From assembly GCF_000315625.1 (NCBI RefSeq), contig NW_005434634.1:332811-396810 (forward strand): DNA of 64,000 nucleotides. The letters are read 5' to 3'. Of the stretch, positions 22,440 through 32,014 are shown piece by piece (the stretch's first letter is position 1; each line of letters starts with the position of its first letter). The notes beneath the pieces are model-generated. The model saw nothing but the letters and a program-made list of their open reading frames with translations. It did not search any database and was not told the origin of the DNA. This DNA is from Guillardia theta CCMP2712. Its lineage: Eukaryota; Cryptophyceae; Pyrenomonadales; Geminigeraceae. Both the position numbers and the translations under genes were made by a program.

Positions 22440-22956
22440 ATCCCGATGCGTCTCGAGATGAAATGGGTTGAGCTAAGATAGATATACCGAGCTAAATCGA
22501 TAAAACATTGGAACTTTAGAACCTTTTCAATGGGAACTTCTTCAATGTGAAACTTTCAACTTTGAAACTTTGTGATAGTTCTGAGCGGGGATGAGGTTAT
22601 TCTGCGAGGGGTCATTGGGAAATGAGCACTGCGGTGGTTCAGGTAAGACAAGAGGGGAGGGAGGAGAGCGGAGGAAAGGAAATGGAGAAGGAGAAGGAGA
22701 AGGAGAAGGAGAAGACAGAAGAGGAAGGACGAGATGAGGCGAGGAGAGATAAGAGAGTGGTTGTAAGAGATGACGTTGGTGACGAAAACAACAAGCAAGA
22801 CAAACGATGAGGAGAATGCTTACTGAACTCAGGTACCGCGTGGTACAGCAGGACATGGGTTCACTGGGGAAAGGCTGAATAGTTGAGGTCAGGGCAGTCA
22901 TTTAAACATTCGAAAGCTGCGGTGTGTGAGCACGAGGCAGTTCTCTGGGAGGAGCG
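22440..22956. promoter_or_regulatory. divergent spacer
   Basis: Between the minus-strand gene starting at 22439 and the anoctamin gene starting at 22957. It holds several GAAACTTT repeats (22500-22570), a GAGGGGTCATTGGG stretch and a (GGAGAA)n tract at about 22684-22712. No exon seen. Unlike other divergent spacers it has few G-tract motifs. Confidence 0.35.
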
Positions 22957-25445
22957 ATGCAGTGTAGCAATTTAGCAGAGAGAGAGGAAGGAGTTGATGC
23001 AATGATTGAAACCAACTTACATGGACATGCTGGACAGGAGGAGAGGAAGTTCCTCCTGACTGGAGCGAGGAATGACAATGCAGCGCTACTGACAAGCAAG
23101 GGTTATGGGTCCATCTCACAGACGAGCCCTCGCATCTGCTTCGTCTTCAACGATTCGTATCTCGGGGGACAGCGATCAGCTTGGTTGTCCAAGGTCAGAG
23201 CCGCGGGGTTCTGTGTCGAGCAGACGTCGGCGAACCTTGTGGCGATCGCTGCTCCCGATGAGATGCTGCAATCTCTTGCCATACAAAGAGGATCCCACGG
23301 CCAACACACGATGCCAGCCACCCCTGAACGATCGCTACACGTCCTCCTCTCCGAGTTTGATCCGTCCCTTGCCGCTTTTCTGGAAGTTCCTGGCCCTTTC
23401 TCCAACAGGAGCAGGAAACCAAGGCTATCGGAGGAGGTGAGTGGGAGGAGAGAAGTTGGATCTCTGTTGCGACTTGAGTGTGAGTTGATCGTTATCATGC
23501 AGTTGGAAGCTTCTGGCCTGATCGGATGGTTTTGGTTGCATAACGTGGAGTCTGCTGCTACCATCGCTCCCAAGTACGTCTGGTCGGGATGCTTCGGCCT
23601 CTCTCGGGAGCCGTTGGGAAAAGTGCGCGATTACTTTGGGACTGAAATCTCGTGGAACTTGCTCTACATGAACTTCGTAGCGCGATGGATGGTGATACCT
23701 GCAATGGGAAGCGCAGCCTACAGCTATGTGAGGAGGAGCGACGTGTAATGCCTGCCTGACATGGTGCTCAGGTGACAGTCTTAGCCTTCATGTCGACTGG
23801 AAGCGTCGACAACCCTTTCCTCCCCTTGTTCAGCGTCGGGCTGGTCTTGTGGGGAATGGTCATGCTCTTCTTCTGGGGGCGGCTGGAGAGAAGATACCAG
23901 GAGAAGTGGAGGTAAGAAACGTTCACTCAGTCAAGGAGAACCAACAACTTGAGCAGGGAGGATGTAAATATTTCAGGGCGAGATGACGTCAACACAGACG
24001 CCGTCCTCGAGTGAGCGCTTGCTGCCATTGCGATTTCGAGACGTGCTGAGCGCTGAGCAGGACAAAAGTAGACGATGAGACGGGGGAAGTGAAGTTATAT
24101 TACCCTGAGTGGCGGCACAAGGCGAAGCAGTTTGCAGCCTCGACACTGATGGCTGTAAGATGACGTGGCTGACGGGGAGATAAGCTGATATCCAGCTGCA
24201 GCCCTGCCTTGTGCTCGTGCTGGGAGCAGGGCTCCTGTCCCTCGACTTCCGGGCACGGATCATCAATCTCGACCCGAAGCTCATCGATGGGATCTCGGTC
24301 GGAGGGATGCTGGGGGGGGTTGCGACGGCTGCGATCATCTTCATTGCTACGAGAGTGGTGTGCTACCACTGGTGTGCCGTCCTCACGAACTGGGAGAACT
24401 ACACGAAGAGGAGCGGATACATCTACAGTCTCGGGGCGAAGTGTTTCCTCATCGATCTGGTGACAAACTTGCCTGTTCTGAGGTTCAGCGCTGACTGGGA
24501 CTGGTCAGGTCGCCCACTCGTTCCCTCTCATCTACCTGGCCCTCCTGGACTTCCCCATCCTCTCTCGCTTCGCTCCAGCATCTAAGGCATCGATCATGGA
24601 CTCCTTGACTGTGCAGGCTGTCACTGTCTTCACTGCATGGCAAGTTTGCTCACATGCGCGCTCTCTCTCTCTCTGACTCTCTCTGACTCTTCCTCCAGGT
24701 GGGTGTGTACATCCGTCTTCTCCTACTTCGAGGCTTATCTCCTCCAGCGCCGGGCAGATGCCGAAGTGGTGAGCAGCGTCAGCAGCAGGAGTTTGCGTTC
24801 AACTTAGACCCTCCTCCTACAGGACCGGGTGGGGAACAAGCCAGATCTGTCCCACGAGGAGCAGTACCAACGGCCCACCTATCAAGGCAGAATTTTCTCC
24901 TCTTGCCCTCCGGCCCTTACGTGCTGCTCGTTAGGTCACCTCACGACTAACTCCTGGATGTCCGTCCAGCTGATCTACAGTTTTGTCTTCGCCGCCATCT
25001 GCCCTGTCGCTCCTCTCCTCCTGTATATTTGGGTTCTTCATCGCCTCAACTGGGATCGCAGCGCCCTGCTCTATGTGTACAAGGTCTGATCCTCCTCTTC
25101 CTTATCCGCCCTATCACGCTGATGTCCTCTCCTCCTCCCTTCTCATGGATCCTCTCCCATCTCCCTCCCCTCCTCGTGCTCATGATGATTCCGCAGCGTC
25201 CCCATCCTCACCCTTCCCCCGGCGGCAACTTTTGGATGCGATCTATCTTCTTCATCATGCTCCTGGGTCTCGCGGTTCAGATCCCCCTCATCCTCTTCTG
25301 CAGCAAGGCTCTCACCTTCTGGCTGCCGAGCATCACGCTCGAGGATCGCTGGGGCATCTTCATCCTCCTAGAGATCCTCGTGTTGGTCCTGTCCTCTTAC
25401 GTCCTGTCCAAGGAGTTCCGAGGGGAGGATGCGGAGGGGAAGTGA
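22957..25445 (+). CDS. anoctamin/TMEM16-family membrane protein
   Basis: Ten exons (22957-23436, 23503-23727, 23772-23911, 23957-24010, 24061-24154, 24196-24459, 24509-24639, 24699-24768, 24823-25083, 25197-25445) total 1,968 nt, 655 residues. Anoctamin hallmarks: GKVRDYFGTEISWNLLYMNF before the first membrane span, FFWGRLERRYQEKWR, YYPEWRHKAKQFA, LTNWENYTKRSGY before a multi-span block, HEEQYQRPTY, and the C-terminal FVFAAICPVAPLLL then RPHPHPSPGGNFW. Family members are Ca2+-activated chloride channels or lipid scramblases of plasma or ER membranes. The N-terminal 160 residues form the cytosolic domain, shorter than in animals. The intron at 24640-24698 uses a GC donor. The intron-like stretch 24902-24949 is in frame either way. 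Convergent with the NACHT gene (68 bases between stops). Channel versus scramblase activity cannot be told from sequence. Confidence 0.85.
24640..24698 (+). other. GC-AG intron in the anoctamin gene
   Basis: The only splice that keeps the frame from VTVFTAW to VCTSVFSYFEAYLLQ uses donor TG|GCAAGT and acceptor CCTCCAG. A GT donor three bases downstream would shift the frame. Confidence 0.7.
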
Positions 25446-25513
25446 GAGCATGTGGGATAGGAAAAGGCAAGGGAACGAAAGTGCATGAAGAATATTTACA
25501 CACTCGCTGCTTC

Positions 25514-28500
25514 TTACTTCTTGCTCAACAAGCTGTCGCCATGACTGATATGGCGGTGCAAGATATCGTGAACCCCGTGGATCCGAACGATCAACACGTT
25601 CCCCTCGCTGTCTCCGCACATGCAGATCGCCCGCTCCTGGTCGACCACAGAGCTCATGGACGTGAAGGCAAAGGGCCAAGGAAGGGCCCCCAGCGGCTGC
25701 CCGCTCCTGCAGTCGAAGATCCGCACGCTGCCGTCGTTGCTAGCGGACAGCGCGTACGACCCGAACCTTGACAGCTGCAGGCTCCTGATCTCGGCGTCAT
25801 GGCCGACCAGGTCGAGCGGCGGCGCCTCGTACGCCTTCATGTCCCACATGTGCATCGCGCCCTCGTAGCCCGAGCACAGGAGGAAGCCTGCCTCGGAGAT
25901 GGCGCAAGTCAGCAGCGCAGACTTGGCCTTGAGGATGTGGAGACACTCTCCCTTCTTCGCCGTCCAGACCCTCACCGTCCTGTCCCCGGACACAGAGATC
26001 GCTCTCTTGTTGTCCGGGCTGAAGCCGCAGGCGTACACGTAGGCTCCGTGCTTCCCCTGCCACTGCTCCTTGCCTGACTTGGCGTTCCACACCCTGACGG
26101 TCTTGTCGGTGGAGGAGGTCACGTAAAGGTTCATGCTGGGGCTGACCTCGGCGTCCAGCACGGACCCCTCGTGCCCCTGCAGGCTCATCTCCTGCGAGAT
26201 CGAGTCAAGGCTCCACACCTTAGCGAGGTGGTCGAGGGAGCCAGTGATGAAACGCTTCCCGTCCCTTGCGAACTTCAGCGCCCGGATGCAGAGGTCGTGG
26301 TAGCCTATCTCCATCGAGCACGAGCCGCTCCCTGACGACAGCATCTCCGGGATCTTGAAGACTCGGATCACCCCGTCGTCGCAGGCAGCAACAAACACAT
26401 CGTCAGAGTGGGGAGGGAAGCATGCTACGCGGCAGACATGCGCGCAATCGCATCTCATCACCATCTCCGCCTTGTTAGTGTCCCATAGGCACAGCTTCCC
26501 GTCCTCGCTGCTCGACACCCCGTAGGTGCCCGAGGGCGACAACGCCATGCTCTGGATCCAAACAGGGTTCTCGTTGATCTCCTTGCCGTTGATGTTCTCT
26601 TCGTCCTCGTCCTCGTCAGGCTCAGCCTCGTGCTCGTAGCCCTCCTCCCCCTCAGGGACCTTCCTCTCCCTCTCGTGCGCCATCTGGATCGAGATCGCCT
26701 TGATGTTCCACAGCTTCGTGATCTTGTCGGCGCTAGAGGTCACCAGCCAAGCTCCATCCTTTGACGTCGACGTCTTGAACACGATGCCCGAGTGCGCCGC
26801 GATGCTCAAGGCTGGGGAGGGAGCATCGTCATCGACGGACCAGAAGGAGAGGGCTCCTCCTTCGCTCGCCATGCACATCAGGCTGTCCTGTAGCATCAGG
26901 CTGCAAGAGAAGCACGACCCGCTGCCAGTCTTGAACTCTCGCACCAGACCTCCGTCCTCTGTCTTGTCCGTCGACCAGATGGAGCAGGTGGCAAAGGCGG
27001 AGGCAGTGATGAGCCTGTCGCCGTCCTGGAAGAAGTGAACGTCCAAGACCTTGCCTCTGTGCTGGAAGTCCTGCAGCACCGACTTGCTCTCCAGGTCCCA
27101 CACCTTGCAGGTCTTGTCCAGAGAGGCGCTGGCGAGCCTCAGCCCGTCGGGCGAGAAGTCGCAGGCTCTGACGGGTCCCTCGTGCCCCTTTAGCACGTGC
27201 AGGGTCGTCGCCTCCTCGTTCCAGAGGTGAATCTGCATGTCCTCGGCCCCCGAGGCGAACGTCTTCTCATCGGGAGACACGGCAAGGGAGAGGACGGGAG
27301 ACGAGTGACCCTTGTAGGTAGCGATGCACGACGTCGTCGGCTCGTCCCAGATCTTGGCGGTGTTGTCCGAGGCCGCTGAGAGGATGCGGGAGGAGGAGGA
27401 CAGGAACCGGACGGCGTTGACGACACTCTTGTGAGCTTGAAAGGACATGACGCTCTCGCTCGTCTCCGAGTCCCAGATGTAGAGGTCCCCCGAGTCGCTT
27501 CCGTTGACGATCACCGAGCCATCGTCCGAGATGTGTGAGCAGCGGATGACGCTCCGACTTCCGACCAGCACGGAGCTCAGCGGCGAGATGGAGATGGGCT
27601 TGTTCAGGGCTTGCATCCAGACTCGAGCGTTGGACGAGCTCGAGAGGATCTTCCCTGCCTGGATCTCTGGCAGCGTGTTCTCGGGCTCGTTTGCCGCCAT
27701 CTGGATCATCAGCCCCGGCTGTTCGATCATGCTGGAATGCTGCCCCAGAGCGTTGAGGGATCGGATGAAGAAGCGGTAGCAGGACTGCAGGTTCGAGTAG
27801 CTCACCTCCACACCGTCCACCGAGCTCACGAGGTCAGCAGGGACGGCCTTCATCCCCGTCGTGTACATGCGCTGCAGCTCTGCGCTCATTCCAGCTTCGC
27901 ACATGGCCTGAATGAGCTCCAGGTCGCAGAGGCTGATGCAGACGTCTTCCCACAGCTCAGCGTTGATTTGATGATAGATCATGTTCCTCAATTTCCTGAT
28001 GTTCTTCCTCCGACCCAGCAGGTCTGACTGGTGCTCTATCCTCTGGTTCCAGTAGAACTTCGCCAGCATGCGGTTCCACTCCTGGATCCGCTCTTGGAAC
28101 CCGGGCACGTTCAGGATGATGCTGCGGTACGATTCATGCCGGATGCTGAAGACAGTCCGGTAGTCTCGCTCTCGAGTCACTATGTAGGGGGTCAGGCGGT
28201 GGATCATACGGTTGAACATGCGGTAGGGGAACGACTTGCTGTGCTTGCCCTCCCCCTCCATGAAGAGAAGCTGCAGCAGCTCGTACTCCGACAGCCCGTT
28301 CCTCGCCACGCACAGCAGCCCCAGACACTCGTAGACCAGCACCCCAGGCGTCGTCGTGATGTCCATCAGCTTGTCGGGGAAGGCGAAGGAGGAGACGTTG
28401 TTAGTCGCTTCATCGAAGCAGAACCGCAGGTACGACCGGAACGCACACGCATCTGTCGCCATGCTCTTGGCGTTTTCCAGCACCGCAGCCTTTTGCTCGG

Positions 28501-31319
28501 GCTGGAGCCCCTGCTTGTAGTTGTCGAGCCAGTGATCGATGATCTCTCCGTACTCCCCGGGGTCCAAGTTGGACACGGTCTTGATGTTCTGCTTGGAGAA
28601 CTTGGAGATCGCCTGAGGATCGTCTTCTAGCGCGCTGGCAACCACATACACGTTGTTGGGGAGGGTCGCGGGCAACCACGAGAGCCGTCGGGCGTGATCG
28701 GTGCGAGGAAGCTCATTCAGCCCGTCGAGGAAGATGATGACAGGCTTCTTGTTGCTGAGCACCCGCAGCAGCTCCGGGAACTCCACCAGCAGAGTGTTGT
28801 AGGACGCGGGACGCGGACCTGTTCGCTCCTGTCCCAGGACCCTGGCGAGCTCCTCGCAGAGAGTCTCCAGCAGAAGCCTTCCGTCTCGAGTGAAGGGGGT
28901 GGCTCCGACACAGCGATAGATGAGGACGCAGTGACCTGCTTCCTTGGAGTAGGAGAACTTCTCCGCGCATGCAGCTAGAAGCGATGACTTGCCCGTCCCT
29001 GTCATTCCAGTGACTACGAGAGGGCAATTTGGAACAGCCTGTTTCTCAGCTTCCTCCTTTGCTTTCCTCTTTGACTTGACGTCGGTCATGCTCGATGCCT
29101 TGTGCAGGATGGTGGCTCGAGAAGGAGAGCCTCGGATGTAGTCCATAATGTCATGAGCCAGCTGATTCGATTCCCACCTGAAAATGTTCGCTGCATTTCG
29201 CTTCAGGAGGTCGGTATGAGCTTCTAACTCCATGTCTATCATCGATGCCGACGGCTTCTTCATCATCTCAAGCATCTGCGATGAAAGACACTCGTAGACC
29301 TGATGTGAAAACAAGTTGAGATAATCCTGATCCAAGATTTCAATGGTGGCTTTCTGATTGAAGGTAGACACGCTGTGCAACTTCAGCAGGTTTGAATCAT
29401 ACGTCAGTCGATATTGGTACACTTGATCTTCATGAAAACGTTCCACCACGTTCTCTTTGAAGTTTGTCTGACGTTCGATTATTTGCAGGGTTTCATCATC
29501 TGTCTTGTTGGGCATGATGCTGTGATACTTGTCGAGGGCCATGGAGTCAACATTCCTGATGAAGATGTAAGTCCGTTTCGCCTGGTCCAGCTCTAAACCC
29601 AGAGAGATGCACTTGGTCAGTTCTTGCTCGTTGAGGCTCTTTGATATCTTTGCTCGTACTCTTGCAAAGGAGCTGTGAATTTGTTTATCCTCTCCCTCCT
29701 GCTCTGCAAACGCCCTGAGAATCATAGAAACCTCCTCCTCGCTCCCGTTCTGCAGGACGTAAGTAGGCACGACAGCATTCTTGTCGAGCATGTAAAGTCT
29801 CTCGATGGCATCGGTGAGGCCTTTCTCATCGCTGGCAGCCTCAATGATCTTGGAGCTTGCTTTCAGCGTTTCAAACTCAGATTGTGAAAGCTCCGATGGC
29901 AGAACACACTCTCCGGGGAGGTCAGCGATCAGCCCAACAAAGATGTAGTTCTTGTCCGTCGCAACCTTTGACAACTCGTTCATAGCCTCGATTTGACTTG
30001 GCCCGGTCTGAGAAGCATCTTCCGATCCCCCTGGACTATAGCGCAGGTCGATCGGAAAGATTTCGGCACCAACGGTCTCAGCCAAAGCCATCAGCTTGGG
30101 AAAGACAACGTCATGCAGAACTTTCCTCTCCGAAAAATGCTGATGCATGCAAGAAGACACGTATACTCGAATCACCTTTGAATGCTTTGAGATGTGGCTG
30201 TTCTGCTGTCTGTTCGCATTTTCTCGCCTCCTCTTGCAAAGATAAGTTGCAAACTCTTCTACACTGATATTCCCATTTTGACTGAACTTGATACCACTCG
30301 GACCAAAAATCGCTTGGATTTCTTCGAAATCTACGTTGTTGAAATAGAGGCTCGCTTGGATCTCAGCCATTGTCAGCATTCCATCACCGTCAGTGTCGAA
30401 CTGTCGAAACAACTCCTTCGCCTGTTGCATGATGTAAGGAGCTATTTGAGCAATCAAAATCTAGATCAGATGGACCTCTTTCAACTCCTTTGCCGAGGGC
30501 AGGAAGACGTCGATTTCTTCTACATTCATCTTGTTTGGTTTGTTCTGTTCGCTGCGCTCCTTCCTCGAGAAACTTTCTCGTTTTGGGAGGGAAGCGCTCT
30601 TCGAGGACCGCCCAGTGGGTGTGCTTGCGGTGGCCTTGGTTCCGAACATGGAGGGAGACGCCATCTGACCTGCTGTGACGGACAGAAGAGAGTTGTTCGC
30701 CGAGGTTGCTTGAATGGAAGATGCTTGCAAGGATTGAGATGCTGACCTTCGTCCTCGCAGACTTTCATCCACACTGTTGCTGGCTGAATGTGGCATACGC
30801 GATCGAGGTACCCTGTCAATTCCATCGTCATCCCTTGCATCTAGGTATTCCTCAATTGTTTACCCGGCATCGTCTACTGGAGCTATCCGGACAGTTGATC
30901 TTGTCGACTTTACATGATTGATGAGGAGCGATGGTGAATAGACTCTTTGCAGCGGAAGGAGAAACGGTGAAGGATCGGACGAAATCTTTTGTGCGGCGTT
31001 CAACAAAGGAAACTTCGGGCCTTTGGAACCTTGCAGGCAAAGTGAGAACGCAACAAGAGCATACAGCCAACCCTTCATGAGATTGCTCACCAGCATTCTC
31101 TCCGTCTGAATTCCCCGAGATCGATCCTCCCTTCCTGACATCGCTGGACTTGAGACTTCTCGACAAGGATGCCTCGACCACCTCGACGGTCAACCTCGGC
31201 TCAGTTGACTTGGATCTTGCGGGGATGAACTTTTTGGGCACGATGATCTTTCCTTCTGCTGACGTCGGACGGCTCCCAGGAGCTTCAAACTGCGTTCCGC
31301 TGTCCGCCCTACCCGCCAT
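25514..31319 (-). CDS. STAND ATPase: EF-hand, DUF4062, NACHT, 14 WD40 repeats
   Basis: Four exons (31319-31091, 31029-30864, 30812-30476, 30421-25514) give 1,879 residues. Residues 1-240 are Ser/Thr/Lys-rich linker. An EF-hand follows: FDTDGDGMLTMAE at about 252-264, a canonical Ca2+ loop, with a degenerate partner after it. At about 327-420 is a DUF4062-like domain (VIRVYVSSCMHQHFSERKVL ... IFPIDLRYS ... NYIFVGLIADLPGE). NACHT: Walker A GMTGTGKSSLLA near 715, Walker B VIIFLDGLNELP near 803. From about 1190 there are 14 WD40 repeats (e.g. LKGHEGPVRACDFSPDG, STDKTVRVWN), enough for two seven-bladed propellers, with an acidic insert (about 27 Glu/Asp) before repeat 8. The layout matches the NWD1/TEP1-like class of signal-transducing NTPases, which oligomerise on ligand sensing. 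Very long last exon (4,908 nt) in an intron-dense region. An in-frame ATG at 31439 could add 40 residues. Divergent from a BIR gene. Confidence 0.85.
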
Positions 31320-32014
31320 GACAGCCCGGGCCGGCCCTTTCCGAACAGTTACTACCCCACCCCCATCATTGCCCCCTACAACCCACTCCCGACACCGACA
31401 AGCATGGAGCTTCCAACCGCCAACGACGGGTTGAACCATTCTTCAAAAGTAACCAAGCAATTTCAAATGTAGACATTTAACTTTCAATTGTTGGCCAACG
31501 GTCGGACCGTCACACCGCCGGGTGACCGGCGCCGGTCATGATCCGATCACTGCTAGTGCGCGGCCCGGCCGCGGGCAGGCCGGGCCGCCGCCGGGGGCCC
31601 TGAGTCGGACTCCGGGGATGTGACTCGGGCCGGTGCGGCGGGGCCGGCGGCTTTGATCATCACTGAGTCAAGTCTGGTCAGTGAGTCGCCGGATGCTTTA
31701 CTCAAAGTTAAGTTAAAAATCAGTACGACAGTGAACCCGTCGACCAGCGGGCCCGGCCCGCCCGGAAGTCACCGTGACACCTCCGAGCCCGAGCGGTACA
31801 TTTTCAGTCTGGCAGACTCTCCTGGGCGTCGAGTCATGCGGCTGAATGGAATTTGCAGGTCGCTGGTTCTCCATGCGGGTGGTATGAGGAAATGATCTGA
31901 ATGAGGGGGTGGGGGTACTCAGAAAACCATTTCAAGCCTAGCATCCGATAGAGAAGCTTTGGTGGTGGGGTCAGTAACATAGGGGTGGGGGTGGCACTAT
32001 TTCAGGGAACAAAG
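31320..32014. promoter_or_regulatory. divergent NACHT/BIR spacer with GC-rich element and G-tracts
   Basis: 31500-31660 is very GC-rich and partly palindromic (CGGCCCGGCCGCGGGCAGGCC...). TGAGTCA-like heptamers occur at about 31661 and nearby. 31696-31723 repeats, in inverted orientation, a 28-bp sequence at 46566-46593. 31900-32000 carries GAGGGGGTGGGGGTAC, GGTGGTGGGGTC and ATAGGGGTGGGGGTGGC tracts ending 20 bases before the BIR start codon. No gene is supported; this is probably the shared promoter. Confidence 0.45.
31696..31723 (+). repeat. dispersed 28-bp element, copy A
   Basis: CTTTACTCAAAGTTAAGTTA continuing to AAAATCAG. Its exact reverse complement occurs at 46566-46593. Both copies sit beside GC-rich palindromic DNA in divergent spacers. 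Confidence 0.75.
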
